A stretch of 64,000 nt of DNA from Culex pipiens pallens (lineage: Eukaryota; Arthropoda; Insecta; Diptera; Culicidae). Location: positions 31,363,970-31,427,969 of the forward strand of contig NC_068937.1 in assembly GCF_016801865.2 (NCBI RefSeq), written 5' to 3'. A program made the position numbers and the translations under genes. Below, one piece after another: positions 24,629 to 35,360 of this stretch. The stretch's first letter is position 1. Every line of letters starts with the position of its first letter. A model generated the notes under the pieces. The model saw only the letters and a program-made list of their open reading frames with translations, was not told where the DNA came from and did no database searches.

Positions 24629-25349
24629 TAGGATGTAACAAAAATGACTTTTTGGCGGGCATTCAGGGGTTTGTTCCGGTGGGCATACTGAGCCCAAATC
24701 CCAAATATGAGCTTGATTGGACGTAACAGGAGCTGGCGCTCCGCCCTTCAATTTTGAATGGGATTTAACCCGTAAAAAAAGATTTTTTCAAAAATGTCAA
24801 TTTTCGAGGCATTTTGGCCACTGAAGCGTTTACCAAAAACATCACTGGCGTGTAGGCCAGATCCTTGCGCATCTTTTGGTATATATAACATTGAAGTTTG
24901 GAGCATCCTGGAGCTCGGTACAGACCTTCAAAGTTTGGCATTTTTTCGAAAAATCGGTCCCAGCAAAATCAAATGGCGTCCCGGGCGTCGCGAGACGCGA
25001 CGCATATCTTTTTTGCCGGGGCCGGTTTTTCGAAAAAATGCCAAACTTTGAAGGTCTGTACCGAGCTCCAGGGTGCTCCAAACTTCAATGATATATATAC
25101 CAAAAGATGCGCAATGATCTGGCCTACACGCCAGTGATGTTTTTGGTAAACGCTTCAGTGGCCAAAATGCCTCAAAAATTGACATTTTTGAAAAAATCTT
25201 TTTTTACGGGTTAAATCCCATTTAAAATTGAAGGGCGGAGCGCCAGCTCCTGTTACGTCCAATCAAGCTCATATTTGGGATTTGGGCTCAGTATGCCCAC
25301 CGGAACAAACCCCTGAATGCCCGCCAAAAAGTCATTTTTGTTACACTCT
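24629..25349. mobile_element. MULE-like foldback (721 bp) with 9-bp TSD
   Basis: Almost the whole element is inverted repeat, centred near 24990. It is flanked by AGTAGTTAC at 24620-24628 and 25350-25358, a perfect 9-bp target duplication, the length typical of Mutator-like elements. Ends are TAGGATGTAACA and TGTTACACTCT. The interior has GC-rich palindromic blocks (GGCGCTCCGCCC). It has no transposase, so it is non-autonomous. Several mirror-image ORFs of 71-85 codons follow only from the palindrome. Confidence 0.88.
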
Positions 25350-25810
25350 AGTAGTTACATTTAACATTTTTTCGCCCAGAGCAAAACGATTTTTCTAAAA
25401 AAAGTGTCATTCTACTTCAAAAACTAATTTAAATTACAGCGACGTGATGAAATTTTCATCCGGCATGGACAAAAGCTCGAATGACAAAAAGGGCGAATGG
25501 AAAATAGGAAAAAATAATACACAGCGAAAAATATGTGTAAATTTTGAAGGGGTAATTTTGGAAGATTGAATAACGTCATGATTCGAAATCCGGACACTTA
25601 GTAGCAAATCATTTTTGTTATAGCTGGCAAAACATCATATAATAAGTTGGAAATGATTGGGTTTTTTTTATTGAAGTTGGAAATGTGGAAATAGCGGAAA
25701 TAGTCTATTTCAAGAGTATGAATGCAAAATATGTATTTTCTTACAATTTTTCACCAGAATTTCAAAATTAAAATGACTTGTTGTGCTTCGAATCCCGATT
25801 TGTATTTTTA

Positions 25811-26158
25811 ATTTGATTTTTTTCAACCGCGGTGGATTTTCTTCAAATAATTCGAACTGTCAAAAATCCACCAAAGCATCTACCACATTGATTACACAAA
25901 AAACTGTGGTAGAAAATACAGATTGTCTAGGGGAAACCAATCTGCAAAATAAATCAGTACTGGCAACGTATGTTTTGCGCTTGCAACACTGCCGGTTGGT
26001 GTACACCGCCTTTGGTTCTGTCAAACATTAGCTAATCTGTTTCCCTTGACAATCTGTAGTAGAAAAGTATCCACCGCGATCTTCCGCGATTAATTTTTGA
26101 CAGTTCGACACCAACGAATTATTTCAAGATAATCCACCACGGTTAACCAAAATCAAAT
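25811..26158. mobile_element. Foldback MITE, family of 15325-15460
   Basis: Left TTTGATTTTTTTCAACCGCG with GTGGATTTTCTTCAAATAATTCG pairs with right CGAATTATTTCAAGATAATCC and ACCACGGTTAACCAAAATCAAA. A second internal inverted pair is built from CTGTCAAAAATCCACC. No coding potential or clear TSD. Confidence 0.75.
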
Positions 26159-26538
26159 TAATAATACAACTCCGGACTCTGATGAATGGTGTTTCGATTT
26201 CCGGACACTTTTGCATCGAATGCCGGACACTCTTTTTTGCTTATGAATTTCACAAATTTGGACTTAAATTTTAGTGAACGACATTCTTTAGGTCTCAAAT
26301 AACCTGTTACCATAAAAACAATCTATATTTTGTATAAAAAGATTGCTAGAATTTAAGAAACTCAGAACCATAAATTTCTGCTTTGCCTTCCCGGTGCTTC
26401 GGACGCCTATGAAATATTTCAGAGAAACGTTTCACAGATTTGGTAAATTCATCTTTTAATTTAATTTAATTATTTTGGAATTAACTACAGCGTCCAAACA
26501 TATTTGAAATGAAAATTGATGTTAAAATTCGTGCTTGC

Positions 26539-26859
26539 CATTTCATTAGGGCACATAACTTTTTTAAACAAGAGTGTGTCCCTTTCACATTTGAGTGAAA
26601 GGGATACAGAGAAACCTCTTTTTACGAGGTTGCGTTAAGCTTTTTGTTTTGTCGATTGCTCTTAAACTACACAATATTTTTGCAAGCTTCAAAAAGCATT
26701 TTGTAGAGCTGACCAAAACCTACAAATTGCTTTTAAAAGATGGCAAAAATGTTGCGTCGTTCCAGAGAAATCGACGAAATAAAAAGCGTAACGCCACCGC
26801 GTAAAAAGAGGTTTTATTGTACACAATTGTTTACAAAAAAGATGTGCCCTTTTGAAATG
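26539..26859. mobile_element. MITE with AGGGCACAT termini
   Basis: The left end CATTTCATTAGGGCACATAA and the right end (inverted: CATTTCAAAAGGGCACATCT) match over roughly 25 bases including a TTTTTT run and AACAA. A second inverted pair, CCTCTTTTTACG/CGTAAAAAGAGG, lies inside. The hairpin CCCTTTCAC..GTGAAAGGG sits near the left end. Short ORFs inside are not supported. Confidence 0.75.
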
Positions 26860-26916
26860 TTAGGCTCCAATTCATCAAATAAAACAGATTTGACAATAAT
26901 TATGCAAAAACTTATA

Positions 26917-27065
26917 CACTGAAACCCCGATGGTTTGACACCAACTGTTGTCAAACGAATGGGGTTACTTTTTCGTTTGACATCCTCTTTACACAGAGCT
27001 CACACTTACTACCAAACGTTTGGTTTGATAGTAAATGTGAGTCCCGTGTAAAAAGAGACAGTTCT
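26917..27065 (+). mobile_element. TTTGACA MITE family, copy 2
   Basis: Starts CACTGAAACCCCGATGGTTT (the family start, one mismatch) with TA before it, and contains ACCAACTGTTGTCAAACGAA and the internal palindrome ACTACCAAACGTTTGGTTTGATAGT. The far terminus is missing. Confidence 0.8.
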
Positions 27066-28369
27066 TAATATTCGAGGGTCGGAGATAGACGAGTTCTGTC
27101 TTTATGGATCGATAGAGTGTCAAAAATCGATACAGTGTGATTTTTTAGCGATTTTTCCGAAGAAAATCCATGATGAAATGTAATATTTGCGAAGAAAGAT
27201 ATGATTTCCAGCAATAAGGCATAACCTATACCTTTCTTTAGTAAGGAAGGCAAAACTAATAAATTATTTTGAAATAATGCTTCCAAATTACTTAATTCGA
27301 ACCTTTTTCTTATTTTCACATCTATGTACAAAAAGTTCTTAGTAAAATAGAAAAAAAATGTATGTCTTAGACATAACCGGAATGCCGGTGTTTAAAATTT
27401 GTTCAGCAATTCCGCCGTGAAACAATCAACATTTACCGTCACTTGAGTGAAATGAAACGGCATATTTTCCAAAAGCAATAAAACTGTGCTGAAAAGTAAA
27501 ACTTTTCACCATTGCTGTGTTACTTTTCAGCACTGTTTTGTGTGTTTCCTTTTGTAGCCAAATGAATGGAGTCAATGACTTCCTTAAAGATCTTTAAAAT
27601 CTGATCCATAGTAGGGATTTTCGTATTTTTCGGGGGATAGACATCCGGCAAGCAAGCACTGCTTGCCAATCTTGAAACTTTTTGTAGGCAGCTTTAAGTA
27701 TCAAAATCCAAAAAATCGATTACATACAAATTTCCATAGAAAATTTAATCGCTCTGCGCATAGTGAGGAGTTGTTTAGGACCCCAAAAGGATCAAAAAAT
27801 TGGTGTGTTGGGAAATCGATTTTGATATTACATCCTAATGGCAATCTTATTTATTTTTTGCATCTTTGAAAATATCTTTCTGCGAATATTTTCAAGAATG
27901 GCAAAAAAATTGTATGAAAATCTGAACAAAACACAATTTTTCAGCATTTGTCGTATTTATCCAACTCTACAGGGTTAAAGTACGACTCGTGCTGAATAAA
28001 ATCTGCTTTTTGCACCTTTTTGCAAAAACTACTATTATGGCAGTTTAGTAAAAATAGAGATAACCATACAATTTAAAAAAAGCCTATTATTTGAGTAAAT
28101 CTAGTAATACTTTCAGATCTCTAAAATACTGTTAGTTACGTGAGTTGGAAGTGTTAGTAATTTCTGGGTAGCAACGCTCTACACTGGGATTAGTACTAAT
28201 ACTACGCCTACATTACACCTCTTTCACACGTTCTCTCTCTCACACACACCACATTCAAATCGACCATTTTGCCGTCGGCCCTTTTGTCCACACTCTTTCC
28301 ACCATCACCACCACCACCTAATACCTTCGCACCACCACTAGCCGCCGCGAGCAGGGGGGATCTACTAAC

Positions 28370-28659
28370 CTAATCTTAACAGTCTGCTCTTTCGTTTTAC
28401 CACTACCGTCGGTCATCGTTTTCTTATCGCTGACTCCCACCATTCTGCCTCCGCCGCCACTGTCACCGCCGCCGCCGCCATCTTCGTCGTCCTCGATCGT
28501 GTGCCCTCGGTTGTCATGGCCTGCTGCGGCCGCTGCCTCTGCTAGTGCGGCTTTGTTAGCGTGTCGTCTTCCTCTAAATTCCCAACGCGTCGGCTTGGTA
28601 CGGGAATCGGACGATCTATCCGCCGACCAGGCTTCTCTTCGTCCCATCCATTCCGCGAC
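28370..28659 (-). CDS. Cadherin exon: cytoplasmic, Gly/Asp-rich
   Basis: 290 bases, acceptor ACAAAAG, donor GTTAGT, ending two bases into a codon and so matching the last exon. It reads VAEWMGRREAWSADRSSDSR, then a basic segment with an Ala run (AALAEAAAAAG), an acidic DDEDGGGGG run and TKEQTVKIR. The branch/pyrimidine region lies well upstream of the AG, so the exact acceptor is less certain than the reading frame. The last exon also joins the transmembrane exon directly in phase, so this exon pair could be skipped in some transcripts. Confidence 0.7.
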
Positions 28660-29123
28660 CTTTTGTTTTTGGTTTTTGGGGTTGATTTTTGTTTCGCACG
28701 CGCGCCCACCAATACACCAGAACGTTGGAAACGTCAAAACAATAAAAAAAAAACGGAGAGGGGCGGAAGAAAAAAAAGAAGAAATCTTTCGTTTAGTAAA
28801 AAGAGTTGAATATTGGGAAAGTACAACAAATAGAAAACCAAAAGGACAAGGTATTAGTGGCAAATGAAAGAGTTAAGCGGCTCAAGGTTAGTATACTTCG
28901 TTCAAGGTTAGTAGCACATACCAAAACAAAAACAAAAGAAGAGGGGAATGAAAACAGGACAGAAAGCGGTAGAAGTGTACAAGCAAAACAAAACAAAAGA
29001 GGAGAGAACAATAGCGAGCGCGCCCACTCGACGAGTGAGAGAGCAAGGAACAAAAGAAAAACCAGAGCGGGGAGAGAATAAAGAAAGAGAGAGAGAAAAA
29101 AGTACGGAATCACACATCACTAC
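28660..29123 (-). other. Short cadherin intron
   Basis: 464-base GT..AG intron between the two short cytoplasmic exons. It contains a long pyrimidine tract (minus strand TTCTTTTTTTTCTTCC and CCGTTTTTTTTTTATTG) and CT/GA-rich simple sequence. Short ORFs on both strands here are not supported. Confidence 0.6.
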
Positions 29124-29199
29124 CTGAACAGATTTTGACTGTTTTCCAATGCCTTGCTCTCTGTGAACAAGGTGCACATCATCTTCGATACTATTGACT
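29124..29199 (-). CDS. Cadherin exon: short cytoplasmic exon, phase-matched
   Basis: Found by phase matching inside the 15.5-kb gap between the transmembrane exon and the last exon. It encodes R(VN)SIEDDVHLVHREQG and then IGKQSKSVQ, and ends at donor GTAGTG in phase 0. The start is after TAATTAG. An alternative acceptor 15 bases upstream (GTGTAG, exon start 29214) keeps the same frame and adds KRVIR. Both acceptors have a poor polypyrimidine tract. Its start phase fits the transmembrane exon and its end phase fits the next exon. It may be constitutive or alternative. Confidence 0.7.
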
Positions 29200-31260
29200 C
29201 TAATTACTCTTTTTCTACACGCGTGTTGTGTGTGGCGTTTTGGTTTTTTTTTCAGGTTAGATTTTCGTGAAGGGTTTTTTGATTTGTTTGATTGTTTTCG
29301 CGGATCAGTACATCAGTGTGTGTATAAAAAGAGAAGAGAAGAAAAAAAAACAAAGAGAACAATCACGATTATTGTTTTAGTTCTGGGGCTGGTGCGGTGC
29401 ACTTTGAATGGTTTGCTGACTTTGATGGTGGTGGTTGTGGTGGTAGAATGATGTTTATTATGGTGCAGAGAACAATAGAGAAATGATGGTGGTATTGGTG
29501 ATGTGGCGGTGCAGCGGAGGTTGAAGTGGTGGTGGTGGTATTGGTATTGGTGAGAGAGGTTTTACGTGCAATAGAGAGGAAGCGCTTAGTCGATGATAAA
29601 CGGGAGTGATAAAACGAACGGAAAATTTACTGGGAATGCATTTTTCTGTTATTTTTCTACTTAATCAAACTACTTTTAAAGAAAAAAATACTCTACTCAG
29701 TTTCAAAATAATCTAAAAACATACCAAATAATTAAAATAAATCATTTTTATCAAAAACCAGAAAAAGTTTATATTTAGGGTTTAAATATCTCAGTTGAAA
29801 AAAAAAAACCAACAAGGGGTAGGGATGGGTACAAATCCTCGAGAAAATTCTTCATTATGTATGGGTGACGCCTAGGGCGACATTAAAAAAAATCGACCTC
29901 GGGGATACTAGGCAAAAATAAATAACTGTCAAATTTTTGAGCGAAATCAGTTTAGATTTAAAAGTCGCTAATAACTCATCAGGGTTAACTCGGATCGTTT
30001 TGCGGTCTTCGACAAAGTTGTTTGTCATAAAACTTTACATTAGAATCTCAAACTTGACAATGATCCGACACATTTAATGCCACCTTTTGGTGGAATTTTT
30101 GCTTTTGCCAATACATTTTTGCAAATTTTCCTTAACCGATTTGGCTCAAAATTGGCAAAGTTAAATAAAGAATATCAAAAGATATCTTTAATTTAATTTT
30201 TTTTTCTGCCACCAAAGTGACGCCTTATAATTATTTGTTTAGTTAAAAAATATGGGTTTTGATGTTTGTTTTGTACAAGATTTTTTAAACAGAGTTTTAT
30301 CTCATATTTTCATCAATTTTTCAAAAAAATTATTTGTACTTTAGGGGCGAAGGCGAAGCGATTTGAATGTATTTTCTAGATATCCAAATCCTCTGAATTA
30401 ATGAATATTCCGTTGGTAATCATTAATTCATGATGATCTTATGGCATGAAAATCCGTGCTTAAATGAATAATCTCTTTAAAAAAGAATGGAAAGTGATGA
30501 TCAAACATTTTTTTTACATAAAGTAGGATTGGTTCTTTAAATACTTTACGAAATACATACTAAAATCTGCCATATATTAAAAATTAGTTCATTTCTCTAA
30601 AGTATTAATTTATGATGTAAATAATGTTGCAAATATTTTCAATGTTTTTGTCTCCTGGCTCTAGCCAAGGTCGAGGGGAAAGCAAACATAAAAAAAGGAT
30701 TTTAGTGCAAGTATTTTAACATTTCAATGAAAATAATTATTGACAAAAACTAAATTTTCATTGAAAAAACCTAGTAAAATCGATTGTAAACATTTAAGAA
30801 TATATTGCATTATTGGTATTTGTGAATTTAAATCATGAAAAGACTTTTTAATCTTTTGAGATATTTCAAATTTAGGGACCATAAGGCTCAGTGTAAAAAA
30901 TATATTTTAACCCAAAAATGACGAACTTCTCGTCACAGTGTCCTGATGCAAACAATGATTGAGCTCGAGCTGTCACAGCCCTGCGAAGTATGTTGGCTGA
31001 CATATCGGGCGGTCAGTCAAAACAAACAGCTAGAAGTCGCCTGACAAAAAACTTTTGCTAGAAAGGGATAGGAAACTTGACGCAAACAAATCTCCAGCTG
31101 TAATGTAAGCATACTGTGAATGTGTTGATAAATTTCAGCCTTATTGATATTTTTTTTTTAATTTTCTGACTGTTTATATTTTCACGATTTTTTTTTTGAA
31201 AATATTGTTAAATAATATTCTCTTATAAAGTGGCGCCATCTCGCAGTAAAAATTAAAACA

Positions 31261-31320
31261 ACACTTAAACCCCGATGATTTGACGCCAATTTTTGTCAAA
31301 CGAACCGGGTCACTTTTGAC
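31261..31320 (+). mobile_element. TTTGACA MITE family, copy 3 (end fragment)
   Basis: CACTTAAACCCCGATGATTT followed by a TTTGTCAAACGAACCGGGTC block: only the terminal 60 bases of the family. Confidence 0.65.
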
Positions 31321-31373
31321 CAGAGATGGCAGATGGCAAAAAAAAACCATCGCGAAGCCCTTGTTTGATTTAT

Positions 31374-31676
31374 TACCTTCCAGTTACAGAATTGACTATA
31401 ACGATGTATGAAGCAATTGTTGATTTTGTACAAACGAACAATTTTGTAGAACATTGTTTTGTTCCAAGGTGAATGCTGTTGACACTAGAGCTTAAACAAT
31501 GTCAAAAAATGCCACCATCGGCGTCCTTCACTCGCGATCGTGAGGGGATCTTTGTTTACACTCTAGTGTCAACAGCATTCAGTTTAGGACAAAACAATCT
31601 TTCACAAAGGTGTTTATTAGTAAAATATCTGCAAGTGCTCCATACATCTTTATTGTAAATTCCTTAACTGGAAGAA
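31374..31676. mobile_element. Imperfect foldback, 300 bp
   Basis: Left CCTTCCAGTTACAGAATT pairs imperfectly with right AATTCCTTAACTGGAAGA. The inner pair GAATGCTGTTGACACTAGAG / CTCTAGTGTCAACAGCATTC (near 31471-31583) is perfect except at its edge. The more perfect inner part could be a younger nested element. Confidence 0.7.
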
Positions 31677-31727
31677 AATAAATGAAAAAAGCTTTTTGGA
31701 GGCCCATCGGCAAATACCTTCCCTGCT

Positions 31728-32089
31728 TTTGACACCCTCTCTACACGGAACTCGCACACACACTACCAAACGTTCGATTTGATAGTCAGTCAAACCCCGA
31801 TGGTTTGACACCAACTGTTGTCAAACGAAAGGGGTCACTTTTTAGTTTGACACCCCTTTTACACGGAGTTCACACACACTACCAAACGTTTGTTTTGAAA
31901 GTGTGCGTGAGCGCCGTGTAAAAAGTGACAGTTCGTCACTTTTTAGTTTGACTTTGACCAACCAACGGGGTACAAACTAAAAAGTGTCAAACGAAAAAGT
32001 GACCAACCACCGGGGGTTGAGTGTACCGTGTAAAAAGGTAGTGATAATGGTGAAAACTAAAAAGTGTCAAACCACCGGGGGTTGAGTTA
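31728..32089 (+). mobile_element. TTTGACA MITE family, copy 4 (rearranged)
   Basis: Contains a full start (TCAAACCCCGATGGTTTGAC), the interior blocks, and then a second set of ends (CCACCGGGGGTTGAGTGTA and CCACCGGGGGTTGAGTTA). A partial extra interior precedes it. It looks like one copy inserted into, or tandemly joined with, another. Confidence 0.75.
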
Positions 32090-32624
32090 AAATCGTCAAT
32101 TTATCCTCCTGTGCGAGTTGGCCACGAAAAACTTTCAATTCTATGCCTGGAAACATTGAGCCACACCAAGAACTATCAAAATTGACCTTCGGTTGGGCTG
32201 TAGTTATCCCCAAATAGAACCACATACCCTAAAACTGGTACGGAAATATTCATGTCAGTTGATGTTTACATTAGGAACGAGCAGGATAGACTCTTTGTTT
32301 ACACTGCGGTATTGGCCCAATTACATTGTTTTGCTAGTATTAACTCAAGCAACGATTGTACTGCTCTGAGAATTGTCCCCGAAAAAGTTTCAACACTTTA
32401 CACTTTAACTGTTGATATTGGATTTTGTAACATCCAACGCCAACAAAATATTTAAATAATATCTACCGGTAAATCAAAATCACTTCAACCACACAACTTG
32501 GGCTGGCATTAGAGTTTGCCCTTATAATAGTTTCAATAAAGTTATCTACGTGCGCATGTATGTTTTGTGTGTGTTGTACCAGGGGGTAGCGAAGAAGACG
32601 CCATCTTTGAAGTTCAGAAAACAA

Positions 32625-32750
32625 ACACTGAGAATCAGTATTATACATATTACTATGTTTACACGAAGTGTGTTATCCTGGTTGAACTCAAGAGTCCCAT
32701 GCAAATTTGTAAAAGCAAACTGGAGAATGTGTAATGCCGATTCTCAGTGT
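32625..32750. mobile_element. Small MITE (126 bp), ACACTGAGAATC termini
   Basis: Left ACACTGAGAATCAGTATTA and right (inverted) ACACTGAGAATCGGCATTA match in 17 of 19 positions. No ORF. The target duplication is not certain. Confidence 0.7.
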
Positions 32751-32896
32751 ACGGGCGCACTGTTTTGTCGACCTTTTGGTCGGTAAAGGTAAACAGAAAA
32801 ATCACTTTATTCGATATTTTCAGCCAATATTGGGATGGAATCTACAAGAATATGATAGAATTTGCCATCAGCAACACAATTCACGTGTTTTTTCAG

Positions 32897-34065
32897 TAGT
32901 GCGTCCATCCCGGAAATTCCCGGGACAAAAATCCCGGGATTTTTCCAAAACCGGGAATTCCCGAATCCCGGGATTTTCTATAATTTGTCCCGGGAATTCC
33001 CGAAATTGAAAAAATAATCATATTTTGGTCTGGAAATTCAGATTTGCAACAAGTAGAACACTTGAATACTAAGTAATCGATAAGAAGCATTAAAATAGAT
33101 AAACAGTTGAATACTTAGTAATCGATAAAATGCATTAAAATATGTATTCGGCAAATATCAGCATTTATTTGGCTTATTTGGGAAATTTATTATAATTTTA
33201 TTTAACAGGTCCGTGAAATGTCTAGCGCTTTAATTTTTTTCTTTTTTCTTTTTTTAACGACTGGATATATTTACGTATATTTACGATTTTATATTTGAAA
33301 AAAAATCTCATATTAAATTATTTTTAATCAAACACCTGCATCTGGGGCAAATAAGGACAAATGTGACAAATAAAGACAGGTATTTAAGCAGAAAAAAATG
33401 CATAATGTTTTGGATCACTTTGGTTAAAACAGGAACAGAACTAAACAATTAGTACACCGAATTCCAAATGTATTGCTCTAAATCTCCTGGACCTATTCAA
33501 ATTTTAGTCCCGATTTCCCCGGTTGGCGATAGTTACTTGAAGTTAATTTATAAAATATGTTTCATATGTGAATTCAAAACTTATCTAAAATTTTACATTG
33601 ACTTGTATCATTTTATTTGTTGTCGTTTTTTTTGTTTTTAAGACATATTAATGAAGTTTTTTAAGCTGTTTTACTCATGTCATATAAAAAAAATATATAA
33701 GAGAAATATTTTTATAAAGACTTATGTAATTTGAATCGCAAATAAATAATGAATCATATTGGAATTGAAAATTGTAGTTTATTTAAAATCCAAAACATCA
33801 CAAAAAAATGATTTTTATCAATTAATTTTAATTTTAGGCTATTTAAAAACATTCGTCTTCGTTTAGATTGAAGTGTAGATTATCACCAATTAATATTTTA
33901 AAGCTAATTCTATGATTTTAAGCTTGAAAACATAACAAATATAATGAAAACATAGATTTAATTACTGATACAAAAATTTCCCGGGATCCCGGGAAATCCC
34001 GGGATTCCAAAAATATTTTTCCCGTTTCCCGGGAAATTCAAAACCCGGGAAAATTGGACGCCCTA
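32897..34065. mobile_element. hAT-type element (1,169 bp) with CCCGGGA-rich ends
   Basis: Flanked by perfect 8-bp duplications TTTTTCAG (32889-32896 and 34066-34073). Ends are TAGTGCGTCCA and, inverted, TAGGGCGTCCA. Both subterminal regions (about 32908-33005 and 33979-34053) are clusters of CCCGGGA/TCCCGGG palindromes in both orientations. The interior is AT-rich with no transposase ORF. The empty site would read TTTTTTCAGGAATTTATCG. Confidence 0.9.
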
Positions 34066-34605
34066 TTTTTCAGGAATTTATCGTTTAAATTGCGGAAAAC
34101 TTTAAAATCAAATACCCAAACAATGATTTGTTGTGGGCTACCATTTGACAGTTTGTGCTTTTGTTGTGGGCTCTCGTTTGACAACCGTGCTAATGTCGAC
34201 TGTTGTCAGTTTGCTTTGGTTGGAATAGGGTTGCCATCCCCCCGGTTTGTACACACACGAAAAAGATTGGGATTATATCTGGAGCAACATTTGAAATGGA
34301 CGCATAAACATAAATTCTGAGACTGAGGTACTATTACACGAAACTCGCAGTTTTAAAAGGCAGAACTTTGGCTTTTGCTGTAAATTTCGAGATTTGTGGA
34401 AAAACCTATCGTCTCGGCATTAGCAAAATAGTTCCAGCCGTCAAAATGCTTATCCGCCATTTTCTCGTGTTGCTTCAGAAATTTTGTTTTGAAACCAGCC
34501 AGCAAAACAAATTACGTGCTGTTATTCCTGAGATCTTGCTTAGTTAACTCTATTACGGCGTAAGTACGACGAAAAACATTTCTCAATCAGGGATGTTAAA
34601 TATTT

Positions 34606-34843
34606 CATTCAACCCCCGGTGGTTAGTAACTTTTTCGTTTGACACTTTTTTAGTTTGTACCCCGTTGGTTGGTCAAAGTCAAACTAAAAAGTGACGAACT
34701 GTCACTTTTTACACGGCGCTCACGCACACTATCAAAACATTCGTTTGATAGTGTGTGTGAACTCCGTGTAAAAGGGGTGTCAAACTAAAAAGTGACCCCG
34801 TTCGTTTGACAACAGTTGGTGTCAAACCATCGGGGTTTGAGTG
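34606..34843 (-). mobile_element. TTTGACA MITE family, copy 5 (most complete)
   Basis: Both ends are present: left CATTCAACCCCCGGTGGTT and right (inverted) CACTCAAACCCCGATGGTTT. In between are GTTTGACACTTTTTTAGTTT, the inverted internal pair AAACTAAAAAGTGACGAACTG / GTCACTTTTTACACGG, and the CACACTATCAAAAC..GTTTGATAGTGTGTGTG hairpin. About 238 bp, non-coding. Confidence 0.85.
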
Positions 34844-35360
34844 TATAGAGGAGAAAATCGTGACGTCAGAAATGAACTCAAATCACTCAAAGTTCATTTT
34901 GTGAGTGACTTTAACATTTTGGCATAGTTTGACAGCTACCTCGTTCCCAGGTTTTCTGTGGGAAAGAAAAGGAGGCGAATACTTTATGAAAATCATACCT
35001 GTCAAAATTCCTAGCCTCAAAATTTTGTCGCGAGTTGCTTTTCTCCTCTATTGGAGATCTAAACCATAACAGTAAATGATAAGTTTCTGGTATTGGCATC
35101 ACTGTCAGTACAGACTTATAGATTTTGTTTCAACGGATCGTTATCTTGCAGTTTTACGAGCCTTTGGAAAAAAGAGGGAAACCAAACCAAACACATTCTT
35201 TCGATCCCAACAGCGAACCAGTGCGGTTAATTTTTTTTGGCAAAAGCAAGTATTTATGTTTGATTATTAAATGAATTCCCGCGATTTGAGATAATTTCCG
35301 AATATTTTAATCATAATCATGGCAAAAATGTTCACTTTTATTTCTTTGAACTTTTTTCAG

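Larger units (their letters stand above)
20913..28369 (-). other. Cadherin intron with mobile elements
   Basis: Intron between the Gly/Asp-rich exon and the last exon. Elements annotated separately lie at 21784-21930, 22091-23567, 24629-25349, 25811-26158, 26539-26859 and 26917-27065. A less AT-rich block at 21000-21190 is probably another repeat copy. The remaining DNA (23568-24628, 27066-28200) is AT-rich with no supported gene. Confidence 0.7.

Noticed and set aside
24794..25185. Mirror-image ORFs of 71-85 codons on both strands
   Set aside because: Consequence of the palindromic MULE-like element.
28793..29177. Leu/Phe/Ser-rich ORFs on the minus strand
   Set aside because: They run through the pyrimidine-rich intron between two cadherin exons. 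The apparent hydrophobic protein is CT-rich simple sequence.
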